Positions 1 through 10,433 are shown, counted from the stretch's first letter. The stretch is 64,000 bases of DNA from Biomphalaria glabrata (GCF_947242115.1 NC_074715.1:52900080-52964079); one strand, 5' to 3'. Made by a program: numbers and translations. Notes: generated from the letters alone by a model not told the origin.

Positions 1-82
1 GAGTCAACTACATGGCTTCAGGGTCTATTCACTGTTTCAGAGAGAATAAAACATGATCATAATATTTGGCGCATCTTTCAAG

Positions 83-260
83 CTTTTATTATACTCAGTG
101 CGCTCTAGTCCAACCCCTTTTGTGGTCCAGTGGGGTAGGGGGGTACCCATAGAATTTTAGGCGCTCAAAAAAAAAACAACAACAACTTTGTTTGAGTCGG
201 GACTCGAACTTGTGCCCACTTGTTAGGAGGCCAAGCCGTTACCATACAGTTTTGGTCTCT
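83..260 (-). repeat. SINE-B remnant (tRNA-derived)
   Basis: Diverged minus-oriented copy: box-B-like 'gtcgggactcgaac' near 197 and the 'gtggtccagtgggg' body motif near 125. Confidence 0.5.
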
Positions 261-339
261 CTGCCACTTGTCCCAGGTCTCAGTGTTAGCTGAAGACTTG
301 AAAGTGACTTAAACGGTGATTACATTAGGGTCAGTGTTT

Positions 340-535
340 CCCCAGCTTGTATATAGCGCTACTTTTATGCTTATAGCATGTGGACCAGTGAGGGGGGCAG
401 AGGGGGGTATCAGTAAAAAAAAACAAAAAACAACAACGCTGCCCGAGTTGGGTGTCAAACCTGGAGCCCCCTCCATAGGTAGCCAAGCCGAGACAAGTTC
501 AAGCGAACTAAGCCTCTCGATCACGCTTCCCACTA
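340..535 (-). repeat. SINE-B copy (tRNA-derived)
   Basis: Shares the 'tagcgctacttttatgctt' end, the 'ggaccagtg' body and the 'gggtgtcaaacctggagccc' head with copies at 55875 and 58405. Confidence 0.7.
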
Positions 536-545
536 ATGAAAGAAA

Positions 546-705
546 TTGTTTATTCGATTGTCGCCCCTAGTTTTTGTTTATATTTGTTAGACTGTGTACT
601 GACCATATTTCGTGTTGTGATCTCTACTACGTGTCTTGTTGTTTGCCGTTCAGTGTAATAAAGCTTTGAATGTAACATGGTTTTTGGCATGATAAAGTAC
701 GACAG
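546..705 (+). repeat. Dispersed repeat R1, copy 1
   Basis: About 150 bp ('ttattcgat...cgcccctag...gtgtaataaagctt') recurs at 8437-8595. It ends with AATAAA and could be the 3' end of a retroelement; the family is not recognised. Confidence 0.6.
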
Positions 706-1093
706 GTCACGAGGCTGTCATCGGGTGCAAGCAAAGGTCACGAGGCTGTCATCGGGTGCAAGCAAAGGTCACGAGGCTGTCATCGGGTGCAAGCAAAGGT
801 CACGAGGCTGTCATCGGGTGCAAACAAAGGTCACGAGGCTGTCATCGGGTACAAACAAAGGTCACGAGACTGTCATCGGGTACAAACAAAGGTCACGAGA
901 CTGTCATCGGGTACAAACAACGGTCACGAGGCTGTCATCGGGTACAAACAAAGGTCACGAGGCTGTCATCGGGTACAAACAAAGGTCACGAGGCTTTCAA
1001 TGGGTACAAACAAAGGTCACGAGGCTGTCATTGGGTACAAACAAAGGTCATGAGGCTGTCATTGGGTACAAACAAAGGTCATGAGGGTTTCAT
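700..1093 (+). repeat. 31-bp minisatellite (about 12 units)
   Basis: Unit begins GGTCACGAGGCTGTCATCGG and is 31 bp long. Units drift from left (TGCAAGC) to right (TACAAAC, then ATTGGG). As 31 is not a multiple of three and the unit lacks stops, three overlapping frames are open; these are not genes. Confidence 0.95.
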
Positions 1094-1339
1094 CAGTTGG
1101 AACAAACGAAAAAAAAAACAAACTGTGAGCAGTAACATATATAAAAAAAATAATTTAACAAAAAGCTTTAAAAGTAAATGAAATGGCATCAATTAATTTA
1201 AATTAATCATGTCATTAATTTTCATTATATCTAGACTAAAGTAAATAAATTTGTGCGGTTAATTGTCTTTAGTTAGTGCAGTATTCATGTTAGTAAAATG
1301 CATTGAGTACCATCGTCCATTCACTTTTCTGGTCTAGTT
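1094..1339. other. AT-rich spacer, nothing recognised
   Basis: Low-complexity AT-rich DNA with no coding signal. Confidence 0.5.
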
Positions 1340-1835
1340 TAGCGCGAGCACGCTACTCTGCCTCATCGTGGCGCCCCGTGGAAACGGCCATTAGAGGAAG
1401 TGGCTAGGCTAAATGGGTAGCAACACAGGACACCCGTGGGGATGCCCACGGGTAGACGAGAGTCCACCCATTGCACGGGCGGGGTTGTAAAAAAACTCCC
1501 CACAAACCTGTCACACATCCATGTGCTGTTCCTCAAAGGGACCGTTACATAAATGGCGGGTCCCGCACAGTTAGCTTGGTACGATAAAGGAAAAGGGCAG
1601 AAGATCCCGGTGCATTCTCGGCCTTCGGCCGTGTCTAGCCCACGCGTTGGGGGTCAAACGCATCGGTCAACAGCAATGCCTCACATAGGCATTGTCTAGG
1701 GTGTCTCCCAAACAGAACTGTGTGTTCACACAGGTTTTTTTTTTTTTTACTGTTTGGCGTCCAAACAGGTTTTTTTTTCAAACTTAGGGCTCGAAGAGCC
1801 TTCGGCTCAGCCTTTAGACATCAGCAAGGTCTAGT
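1340..1835. other. GC-rich segment with a series of short hairpins and T-runs
   Basis: In otherwise AT-rich DNA this segment carries several short perfect inverted repeats: CCCGTGGG/CCCACGGG near 1432, CGGCC/GGCCG near 1620, GCCT/AGGC near 1680, CTGTG/CACAG near 1718, AAACAG/CTGTTT near 1709-1750 and GGCTC/GAGCC near 1787. T-runs follow some. Unidentified; possibly a retroelement 5' region or a structured non-coding RNA. Confidence 0.5.
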
Positions 1836-1889
1836 TTAGGGGTTGGAATTGGGGAGGGGTAATCTTCAAGAAGGTTTCGTGATGCTTTT

Positions 1890-2160
1890 TTTGAAAAGAA
1901 AAATGTACTCCTTTCAGACCGTGCGTTCTTTAGGTCATCAGATTTTGTGGCCCAAGGTTATCTAGAGTGTCATGGAGCAAGCACAACGACCAGCCGCCTA
2001 TCATTTCCCCCACTAATGTCAGATACCCATTAGAGCTGGATGGACTCATAGCCGTCCTAAACATCCCGAAATTAAAAATCACAGTCTTCACCAGAATTTG
2101 AACCCGGGACCCTCCAGTTCAAAAGCCAAGCGTTTTACTACTCTGCCACCTCGCCTCCTT
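1890..2160 (-). repeat. SINE-A, near full length
   Basis: tRNA-like head at the right end ('gaacccgggaccctccagtt', 'actctgccacctcgcctcc'), body with 'cactaatgtcagatacccat', and tail motif at the left. Family consensus is built from the other copies in this window. Confidence 0.85.
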
Positions 2161-2322
2161 ATATATTAATTACGTGTTTATGACATTTTTAATTAATTTT
2201 TTTAAATGAAAAAAAGCAAAAATCTTGAAAATTATTTTATGACTTTTTTTTTAAATTATTAAAATTTAATAATTAATTAGTGAAAAAAAAATTGATTGCA
2301 TGTTATTAATTTTTTAAGAAAC

Positions 2323-2329
2323 TATAAAA
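2323..2329 (+). promoter_or_regulatory. Possible TATA box of the somatomedin B gene
   Basis: A TATAAAA lies about 155 nt before the ATG, with an AT-run at 2345-2355. In DNA this AT-rich such a motif is weak evidence alone. Confidence 0.25.
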
Positions 2330-2481
2330 ATGGAAGAACAGAGAATATATATATTTCATTCTTAATTTTGTTATTGTACATTCTGTAGGAATTGGAAGTA
2401 TATATGTTAGCTGTTATCTAAAATTTGCAGTGTCGACTTATAGAATAGATACAATTAAACAAAAACTTAATTGTGGGTAAA

Positions 2482-4173
2482 ATGAAAACAATTAATGTCG
2501 CTGTCTTAGTTGTGCATTTCCTGTATTTTGGAGTCGATCGACAGTGCGTTTTGGGCGTATCTGTTACAAATTTTAGTAAAACTTTTGATGTATTGAAATT
2601 TGCGATAGTAAAAAAAAGCAAGCCTGACGATTACACATGTCACTTAAAGTGCGAGCTATGGCGACCTGCTCCCTGTTCTTGTGACGTCAGATGCCCCGTG
2701 CTAGGAAATTGTTGCGAAGATTTTTTCTCTATGTGTTCAAACGTGATTTCGGAAAGTCGGACCAGGATTGGTAGATTTACCAACTCTAAAATAGTCTGCC
2801 AATATAGCACTTTTATGATCGCTAGTTGTCCTGTAGATGAACATAATTCGAACGACTTTAGTTCAACAACGCAACACGGTAGTCTGGAGAAAGAAATGTC
2901 TTTCAAAAATCTAAACATAAATATTGAAGTTAATAATACATTCTTGGATCATGCCGTTAAACTTTTGCCTGTAACTGACCTAATTACAGGTTTTACATAT
3001 GTTAACACAGACGTTTTTTATCAATGCAACACTGAGAGTAGATCAGAACTATACTTTTGGGATATAGTGCTCCAGTCAGACAATTTTTTTACTCTAGAAG
3101 ACGAACATTTAAATACTAGCAATTTCCATTTCAGTAACATGGTATTCCAACCTCCAACGTTTTTAAAAGACATACATATCTTACCAGTATGTTTTACAAA
3201 CAGCGTATCTACATGTCCAGAAAATGTTCCCAAAGATTCACGGCTTCAGAAAAAATGTGCATCGCTGACATCATTTGTTATTGCCAATAATACAATCTTT
3301 AACAACCAGTACTGTGCTTTATGCCATGGTCTTAAAACCAGTTTTGTGAAAAAAACAGAAGCCCAAGATATTTTTTATAATGATTTCACATTTTCGATCA
3401 TTATAAATCTGCAAAAAACAAAACTTCTAGTCACCCAGTTCAGTCCTGAATTGAAAAAATATCCAAGCGTCTGGCAGAAAATGGAATGCAACTTAAACGA
3501 AAGCTCAAAATTTCAAGATTCTTTCCGGTGCCAAATTATAGAGTGCTCAAACTATTCCCGTTTAATTGATGGCGAATGTAAAGAACCCACAACATTGCAA
3601 CTAGCTTTCCCAGCTGCCGATGTCGCTGGTTTTAATGACTTAGCACTATGGAATTACGCAGAGTGTTATTTCTTTCATCACCTTAATCTTCGTCTATACC
3701 AGAGTAAGAATTCTCCTGCTCTCAAAGACACGGTATGGCAAGAGCAGAAATTAATTCTGTTTACTTTTCAACTGTTTCTAGTGCATACGGTAGACTTTAG
3801 TTTCTATGACATTTTTCCTTTACAAGGGAAATTTTATCCCGATATAATGAACATGACATGTTCAATGTTTTCTATAATGAACTATATCAAACCAGAAAGT
3901 CGTAATAGAGTTAGTTTGGAATGGAAGAGAATTTTATTTACCATATTTCCAGACAATGCACTTAAAGAAGACGAATTTCAGGAAGTAAAAGGGGTTCACT
4001 CATTTCCATTAGTCTGCTCTGATGGACCGTCTAATGAGGAACACAATTCGGAGAAGGAAATGTTGGACTTCAAATGTTGGCAACACTTATCGTCGTCGAA
4101 CATTGTAAATGTGAATGCTGATATTTTGTTGACAAAATTTGTTATTCTCTTTTCGTTATTGTTATTTTCTTAA
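2482..4173 (+). CDS. Secreted or membrane-anchored protein with a somatomedin B domain (563 aa)
   Basis: Seen: an open frame with ATG at 2482 (the frame is open from a GTG at 2473, but the first ATG is 2482). Residues 1-25 are a hydrophobic signal peptide. Residues 53-85 hold eight cysteines (53, 57, 65, 67, 71, 77, 78, 85) with the spacing C-x3-C-x7-C-x-C-x3-C-x5-CC-x6-C, which is the somatomedin B pattern; the CC pair lies in GNCCEDF. The remaining ~470 residues are an extracellular-type region with several NxS/T sites and a C-A-L-C motif. The protein ends in a hydrophobic stretch (ILLTKFVILFSLLLFS) at the stop. Known: somatomedin B modules mediate protein binding; from memory, molluscs have such N-termini on adhesion-type seven-helix receptors. 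Inferred: there is no seven-helix region here, so this is probably a GPI-anchored or single-pass surface protein. A receptor decoy or an intronless retrocopy is possible. Exon count upstream is unverified. Confidence 0.85.
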   Translation: MKTINVAVLVVHFLYFGVDRQCVLGVSVTNFSKTFDVLKFAIVKKSKPDDYTCHLKCELWRPAPCSCDVRCPVLGNCCEDFFSMCSNVISESRTRIGRFTNSKIVCQYSTFMIASCPVDEHNSNDFSSTTQHGSLEKEMSFKNLNINIEVNNTFLDHAVKLLPVTDLITGFTYVNTDVFYQCNTESRSELYFWDIVLQSDNFFTLEDEHLNTSNFHFSNMVFQPPTFLKDIHILPVCFTNSVSTCPENVPKDSRLQKKCASLTSFVIANNTIFNNQYCALCHGLKTSFVKKTEAQDIFYNDFTFSIIINLQKTKLLVTQFSPELKKYPSVWQKMECNLNESSKFQDSFRCQIIECSNYSRLIDGECKEPTTLQLAFPAADVAGFNDLALWNYAECYFFHHLNLRLYQSKNSPALKDTVWQEQKLILFTFQLFLVHTVDFSFYDIFPLQGKFYPDIMNMTCSMFSIMNYIKPESRNRVSLEWKRILFTIFPDNALKEDEFQEVKGVHSFPLVCSDGPSNEEHNSEKEMLDFKCWQHLSSSNIVNVNADILLTKFVILFSLLLFS

Positions 4174-4305
4174 ACGTTATTATTCATTTATGATAATTTT
4201 AAAAATGTTGATAGTGTTCTTGTTAAAATTGTGTATTCTTAGCATTTTGTTATTCAGTCAAATTAATTTTTGTAAAGGAACATAGTTGGACAAGTAGTAA
4301 AGCTT

Positions 4306-4311
4306 ATTAAA
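4306..4311 (+). terminator. Possible polyadenylation signal (ATTAAA) of the somatomedin B gene
   Basis: ATTAAA lies about 130 nt after the stop and just before a minisatellite; no AATAAA is nearer. Confidence 0.3.
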
Positions 4312-4339
4312 AGTTGACATTAAGAAAGTAAAGTAAAAG

Positions 4340-5290
4340 CTGATCTGAGACATCATCTGATCTCTGGACATCTGGATGTGCTGAGACATTATCTGATCTC
4401 TGGGTGTGCTGAGACATTATCTATCTTTATTGAAATGCTGATACATTGACACATCATCTGATTTGGAGACATGTGGACGCATCAACAGTCATCTCATCTA
4501 TGGGCATGTAGATATGCTAAAACATCATTTGATCTATAGACATCTGGATACCTATACACTACATCTAATCTATTGTCCAGTGGCTAACATTGTAACTCAT
4601 CTAATCTTTTATACTGTGGATAACATTGTAACACATCTGATCTTTTATACTGTGGCTAACATTGTAACTCATCTAATCTTTTATACTGTGGCTAACATTG
4701 TAACTCATCTGATTTTTTATACTGTGGCTAACATTGTAACACATCTGATCAATTGTCCAGTGGATAACATTGTAACTCATCTAATCTATTGTCCAGTGGC
4801 TAACATTGTAACTCATATGATCAATTGTCCAGTGGATAACATTGTAACTCATCTAATCTATTGTCCAGTGGCTAACGTTGTAAATCATCTAATCTTTTAT
4901 ACTGTGGCTAACATTGTAACTCATCTGATCTTTTATACTGTGGCTAACATTGTAACTCATCTGATTTTATACTGTGGCTAACATTGTAACTCATCTAATC
5001 TTTTATACTGTGGCTAACATTGTAACTCATCTGATCTTTTATACTGTGGCTAACATTGTAACACATCTGATCAATTGTCCAGTGGATAACATTGTAACAC
5101 ATCTGATCTATTGTCCAGTGGCTAACATTGTAACACATCTGAGCTATTGTCCAGTGGCTAACATTAAAACTCATCTGATCTTTTATACTGTGGATAACAT
5201 TGTAACTAATCTGATCTTTTGTACTGTGGATTACATTGTAACACATCCTATCTATTGTACTGTGGCTAACATGATATTATTAAACAATTA
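4340..5290 (+). repeat. 36-bp minisatellite with looser copies upstream
   Basis: From about 4570, near-perfect 36-bp units encode the 12-residue repeat VANIVTHLIFYT, with two unit types (ATCTTTTATACTG and ATC(T/A)ATTGTCCAG) interspersed. 4340-4560 holds degenerate relatives ('acatcatctgatct'). Long frames over it are by-products of the unit length. It lies right after the somatomedin B gene. Confidence 0.9.
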
Positions 5291-5454
5291 ATAACAGCAG
5301 TCTTAATTACATAGCTTCTGGTCAATCGACATATATATATATATATTATTTTTATCAGACATGAATTTTCGTCTATAATATCTAAAATTAAAGTTACGAA
5401 AGTCATTAAAATAAATAAAAATAAAAATACTTAGGTAGGTATATGCTACTCATG

Positions 5455-5930
5455 TAGCATTGTAGCAGTCAGTTAGAGGTCGACCAACTATGCAGTCAAT
5501 TTGGTTAGTCATGTTGCAGTCAGTTAAGGGTTGGCCAACTATGCAGTCAAGTTAGTTAGTCATATAACTGTCAGTTAGAAGTCGGCCAGGTGTTCAGTCA
5601 AGCTATTTAGTCACAAAGCAGTCAGTTAGACCAACGATGCAGTCAGGTTTGTTACAGTCAATTAATGGTGGGAAGCGTGGTCGAACTTGGCTTGGCTTGG
5701 CTACCTAGAAGGGGGCTCGAGGTTCGACACCCGACAAGGGCAGAGTTGTGTTTACTGAGCGCCTAAGGGCAGCGCTATATAAAAGCTATAATAATAATAA
5801 TAATGGTTGGTCAACAATGCAGTCAAGCTATTTAACATTTAACATTGTAAAAGTCAGTTAAACATCGTCCAAACAAGCAGTCATGCAACAGTAAGTTAAA
5901 GGTCTGCCAAGTATAAAGTCAGAGGTGATG
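5455..5930 (+). repeat. Degenerate ~52-58-bp minisatellite, split by a SINE
   Basis: Recurring 'gcagtcagtta...ccaactatgcagtcaa' units before and after the SINE at 5660-5806. Confidence 0.75.
5660..5806 (+). repeat. SINE-B copy inserted in the minisatellite
   Basis: tRNA-like head 'gtggtcgaacttggcttgg', box B 'gaggttcgacacccgac', 3' end 'gcgctatataaaagctataa' and a short AAT tail. Confidence 0.85.
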
Positions 5931-6057
5931 ATCTAAAGTTTGTTCGCTTAATTAGGTAACTAAAAAAGGCTTTTTGCCAAAGTTACAAAAGGATCGGATT
6001 CTGTAAACAGATCAACAGTGATCCACGAACCAAATGTAAAGTGCTGCACATGGATCA

Positions 6058-6410
6058 GTTGTACCCAGTATCGTGAAGAGGAAAGACCGTCTGTTTGGAA
6101 CGTACAGACACAGAGAAGGGCAGTAACTCCGTTGCCCTTTACTGTCCTTTATTTTCACGTGCTGACCAGCCAAAGGACTTGGCTGGATTTTTGTTTATGT
6201 GTGAGGGCGTGAATGGCCTTAGAGATGTGTAGTGTGTATGGAGAGGCATAAGTTATCAAGTCGATTGATATGAGGACTTTAGTGTGAGTCAGTGTGGAGT
6301 CAATGCTGATTATAGTTAAAGTATTCTTATACCAAGGATTATTAAACTTATTGCCTCTGGGTTGTGTTTCTGGCGTCTGAGATCACTGTGTTAGCGGCTA
6401 CCGAACAATC
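6058..6410 (+). mobile_element. Possible solo LTR fossil (family uncertain)
   Basis: A 350-bp segment starting TGTACCCAG and ending CTACCGAACA, with an internal 'attattaaacttattgcc' typical of a polyadenylation region of an LTR. No coding part is adjacent. Old, and the assignment is tentative. Confidence 0.3.
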
Positions 6411-6418
6411 GGTAAGTT

Positions 6419-6419
<1 letters not shown>

Positions 6420-6463
<44 letters not shown>
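6420..6463. repeat. (TA)n microsatellite
   Basis: About 20 TA units. Confidence 0.95.
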
Positions 6464-6464
<1 letters not shown>

Positions 6465-6467
<3 letters not shown>

Positions 6468-6730
6468 TAGATCTAAATCCTTTCGATCTTTTCTCATGTA
6501 AACATGGCCTAGATCAATAAATACTATAGCTTTAATAGGGTCGGACAACTTTTTTTTTTAGGGTCTAAAGTTTGTTTTAGGGCTACAATACATACACTAC
6601 GGTCTAAGTTAGTACCCAAGGAACATTTCTGCCAAGTTTTATCAAGATTGGTCAAGCGGTTTTGATGTCTATTCGTCAGATACATACATACATACATACG
6701 CCTTACTTTATACTTAATAGTATAGATATC
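6465..6730 (+). mobile_element. CATA-element, 3' part
   Basis: Part of a repeat family (others at 11110, 42300, 45075, 60770) recognisable by 'ccaaggaacatttctgccaa', 'gattggtcaagcggttttga', a CATA tract and the end 'cgccttactttatactta'. Non-coding; class not settled. Confidence 0.7.
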
Positions 6731-7800
6731 ATAAATGTATGATGACACAAATGTCCAGCTAAAGTTTAATTTGTTTTACATTCATTTAAATGTGACTATT
6801 TGCGATTATAATACATGAATGTATCAATAACTTAACCAATCCGGTAATCAATTGGTGGTAATTAAATAATTGAGTTTTATTCTGAAAAAGATGGCGGGGG
6901 TTAAATCTTGTAGTATTTAGAGATGCGACAGTGATTTTGAAGTTCTTACCCTAAGATAAAAACCTTTTTAAAGATTTTTATTTTATCTTGCTTGCTATGA
7001 TATAGCTTATGTTTGACAAAATAGTAATAACTCATCTCTAATAATGTTACACTTCGGAAAGTGGTGTGTCGTTTTGAAACAATAATGCAGTTTTTTCATT
7101 CGTCGTATCTAGGCTCCTAAGGGTAAGTGGGGCCTTGTTGTATCGGACTGACGCTATTAATGTGATACCAACATCGGAAACTAGACTGATGATCGCCAGG
7201 CGCACTAAGATCAGTGAGGACCAACATCAATTACTGAGAATCATCTCGAGTAATGTCAAAGAATATGTGACACATACATATATGCCACCTATCAAGGGAG
7301 ACTACTAAAATGCGCCGAATCATGTGATTTTCAGTGATTATTTCCCTTGGCGATTTTTCCTTCTTAATCTTAGTTTATGCAATAAATGGCGAATGTTCCA
7401 AAAAAAAAAAAGACAACGTCTATGAAATGTAACTTATTTTGTGTTCGCACGATTTTTTTGCAAAATGTATACTGTGTTAAGCTCTGATCAGATGATGCCA
7501 AAAAGGAAGGCGATGTTATTGTAATGCTGGCTGTTCCAGTAACTATACAACCGCCAAGAAGTTTATTGCTGGGGAAGAGGCGTTTGATCTAAAAGTAGTG
7601 TGTGTGTGTGGGAGGGGGGGCTGTTTCATGCAGACGATAACGCTACAATTAATTGGCCTAAAGATATTAGGAGGTTTCTCTCAACCGTAGCGCAGCAGGA
7701 AAATCTGCTCATTAATCATATAAATAAAATTGAAAGCCTTTGGGAAGAATGAAATCTCTTCTTTGTAAATTCTCTTTACTTAAACCTTACTTTCTTACAT
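6731..7800. other. Unassigned AT-rich spacer
   Basis: No coding signal or recognised repeat; a poly-A run near 7400 and a short GT run near 7605 only. Confidence 0.4.
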
Positions 7801-7807
7801 GTAAAAG

Positions 7808-8045
7808 TAAAGTAAAGTTCCCCTTTCAGACCTTGTGGTCTGTAGGGCAGATGATGTAAAGTTCATCTGTTTCTCTGGCCTACGGTTAACAAGGGTGTCA
7901 TGTGGCCAATACAACAACCAAACGCCTTTACTTTTCCCCAACTAATGTCAGGTACAGGGTGGACAGGGTGGACTCAGAGGAGCCAAAAGATCCCGAGACC
8001 CCTCTTAAGAAGCCCAACGCTTTAACGCTCAGCCACCGCGTCTCC
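7808..8045 (-). repeat. SINE-A copy
   Basis: 'gttcccctttcagaccttg' end at left, 'aactaatgtcaggtac' body, 'cagccaccgcgtctcc' head at right; slightly shortened. Confidence 0.85.
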
Positions 8046-8154
8046 ATCTTACATGTTCTCTAAAACAACACATTTTTGGAATATGAAGGTCCTCTGCAAG
8101 CCCGAGGATCTGTTTCACGTCACAATCTTTAGTTCCCCTGACTATCGAATCATT

Positions 8155-8335
8155 AAATAAGAACAATCTGGTATAAACTTTGTCACATGTAAATTATGAG
8201 TGAGTCTGGTGTGAATGTACACTTTTGGTTTCTTATAGTTATAATGTTTTTTGTTTGGTGTAATGCACAAATTGTAAGACAAATTTCCATACGGACAATA
8301 AAGATTATTATTATTATTATTATTATTATCATCCA
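8155..8335 (+). mobile_element. LINE 3' UTR with (ATT)n tail
   Basis: About 165 bp nearly identical to 37940-38100, ending 'acggacaataaagattatt' and an ATT tail. The AATAAAG plus short tandem tail is typical of CR1/L2-group LINE ends. Confidence 0.7.
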
Positions 8336-8436
8336 CTATGGTAAATTAGGCACTGCTATTAAATGGATATTATAAAACGTCTACTGTAAAGCTTGTGTAA
8401 CTCTTGTGCGTTGTAAGACAAAGATTTTACAAAGTG

Positions 8437-8595
8437 TTTATTCGATAATCGCCCCTAGAGTTTGTCTACATTTGTTAGACTGTGTACTGTCAATATTTCG
8501 TGTTGTGATCTCTATTATGCGTGCAGTTATTTGCCATTCATTGTAATAAAGCTTAAGATGTAACATATTTTTTTGTTACGCTAAAGTAGGACACA
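8437..8595 (+). repeat. Dispersed repeat R1, copy 2
   Basis: Matches 546-705 over its length. Confidence 0.6.
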
Positions 8596-8764
8596 AAGTA
8601 AGCAAAAAAAAGTGTAACACACCATCTGTTCTCTTAATAATTTCAGCAATCTATAACTAGCACATCAAATTACAGGCTCTGTTGTTGACACATGTGCACA
8701 TATAAATAAATATATCAGTGTTTGTAAAGGTTAAACAGAGACTACAGCCATGTGTTTGACTACA

Positions 8765-8835
8765 CGGCTGCTCTATGGGACTGATTTTAATTGTAGTCAA
8801 ATTGCCATCTCTCGTTGTTTACAAAGCTTATTGTT
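8765..8835 (+). repeat. Short direct repeat, left copy
   Basis: 'gggactgattttaattgtag' and following ~50 bp recur at 9680-9755; the pair brackets about 850 bp. Confidence 0.55.
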
Positions 8836-9025
8836 ACGTCTTCATGTTGGTTGAGACTCTTTAGACATGGAAACGACAAATCACAGTTTAGAAGTACTTT
8901 AATCTTTATTAACACTGAAAGCACTTTCTTGTTCATATTCCTCCCTTTTGGTTCCTCTTTCCCTTCTCGCACGCAATCGCACCATTTCACATTTACACTA
9001 AGATGCGCACGTAACACTTATACGC

Positions 9026-9219
9026 CAGCGTTTCTCAACCTTTTAAGCTCGGCGACCCCTTTTTAGAATCCTCAACTCGGCCGCGACCCTCCATCCCCAC
9101 ACACGCAGCAAAAGAAGAATAGACAAAAACAATCAATATTTTCGATGGTCTTAGGCGACCCCTGGCAAATCGTCAATCGACCCCCAAGGGGGTCGCGATC
9201 CACAGGTTGAGCACCCCTG
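9026..9219 (+). mobile_element. hAT MITE with 8-bp target duplication
   Basis: Starts CAGCGTTTCTCAACC and ends GTTGAGCACCCCTG; flanked by TTATACGC at 9018-9025 and 9220-9227. The same family is at 55548. Confidence 0.9.
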
Positions 9220-9249
9220 TTATACGCTGATAGCAAAGATTGCAGGTCC

Positions 9250-9685
9250 GTTAAAGGCCCCAACTGGTCTAGCCCATACTAATCACATGGGACCAATTCG
9301 GTGGATGAACAATATCCCCAACGGGGTTCATTAGGGCTGAGATTGGGCTCAGGGGGCCCAGAAAATCCCCTTGTAAAATCTATGTGGGCCGTAAGGGGAA
9401 GGACTTGGCTCTTTGGGTGGAATTATTAAAAGCCCGAATGGGGCCCTTAAGGGGCGAGTCTTGGCGCAATATAAGATGACCCAGATAAAGCCGTGATGGA
9501 AACCTCATGGGGGCCAGTATGGTTCAAACATTGAGGGGCACAAAAGAGCTTAACACATGTGCCCCATTTGGGGGATGAACCTCGGCCCAAACGGGCGCTC
9601 TTAGGGCTGAGTCTGAGCTGACTTAGTGGGAGGGGCAGATAAGGCCCTGATGAAACCCTCACGGGGCCAGTACTACATCGCTGCC
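9250..9685. repeat. GC-rich degenerate tandem repeat
   Basis: Recurrent motifs 'gggggatgaac', 'ttagggctgag', 'tgatg(g)aaacctca(t/c)gggg' and 'ggccagta' suggest two to three diverged units of about 150-290 bp. The open frame on the minus strand is not supported as a gene. Confidence 0.5.
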
Positions 9686-9734
9686 ATATAGGACTGATTT
9701 TAATTGTAGACGAATTGCGGTCTCTCTTTGTTTG

Positions 9735-10150
9735 CAAAGCTTATTCTGTCTGTCTGTCTGTCACAAAGATTCAACACTTTATTTCTCCCACACCCTCTCT
9801 TGTATAAAGCTGAAACTTTGCACGATCATTATTCGGCACAGACAATCCCAAAATCAATAAAAATTTGTCACTTAATTACTGGATATTAATTATGCTGTAT
9901 GTTACCATCAAGGGTAAAAAAAAATCCTTCAGATATGGTTAAATATGTTGGGTTTTACCCCCTTTAAAAATTGTTTACATTATTTCCCCAACAATCATTC
10001 TCGAATCAACTAGAAGAAATTATTTATTGTAGCTAACAAAACATGAATCAATAACAAAGAAACTAATTGATCAATAAAGTATTGGTAAATAATCACTTTG
10101 ATATCGAAAAAGGGAAATAACTTCTACATTCCTTAGTGGTAAAGTTGTGA
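9735..10150 (+). repeat. R-CAGA repeat family, copy
   Basis: 'ctgtctgtctgtctgt', 'atttctcccacaccc', 'aaactttgcacgatcatta' and 'aaaaagggaaataacttcta'. Relatives are at 12060, 12965, 44690 and inverted near 20240, 56150 and 60100. Confidence 0.6.
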
Positions 10151-10164
10151 GTGCAGAGCTCTTC

Positions 10165-10357
10165 TCTTTTTTTTTAAAATTCCCCGATCTATGGGGCAGA
10201 TGTTTTCAGCACAACGACCTACCGCCTTTACTTTTCCCCAATCGATGTCCGGCACTCATTAGATCATGAAATAAAGTATCCTGTCTTCATCAAGGTACGG
10301 ACCCAGGAGCCTCAGTTAGGAAGCCAAGTGCTTAACACTCAACCACTGCGCCTCCTT
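10165..10357 (-). repeat. SINE-A copy, internally shortened
   Basis: 'cagcacaacgacctaccgcc', 'ttttccccaatcgatgtc' and head 'caaccactgcgcctcc'. Confidence 0.8.
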
Positions 10358-10433
10358 TTTAAAAATGGATTATCATATTTTGCTTGTTCCCACTTTCTCA
10401 TTCTCATTCTTTTTTTTTTGTCTCTCTATCTGT

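Noticed and set aside
2473-2481. Start of the somatomedin B protein at 2473
   Set aside because: The codon is GTG; the first ATG in frame is 2482 and gives a good signal peptide.
700-5290. CRISPR-like array
   Set aside because: The units are contiguous tandem repeats without unique spacers, in animal DNA.
4463-5291. Repeat proteins of 172 and 105 residues
   Set aside because: Products of a 36-bp minisatellite; composition and periodicity fully explained by the DNA repeat.
9447-9737. 96-residue minus-strand protein
   Set aside because: Lies in the GC-rich degenerate tandem repeat and has no domain.
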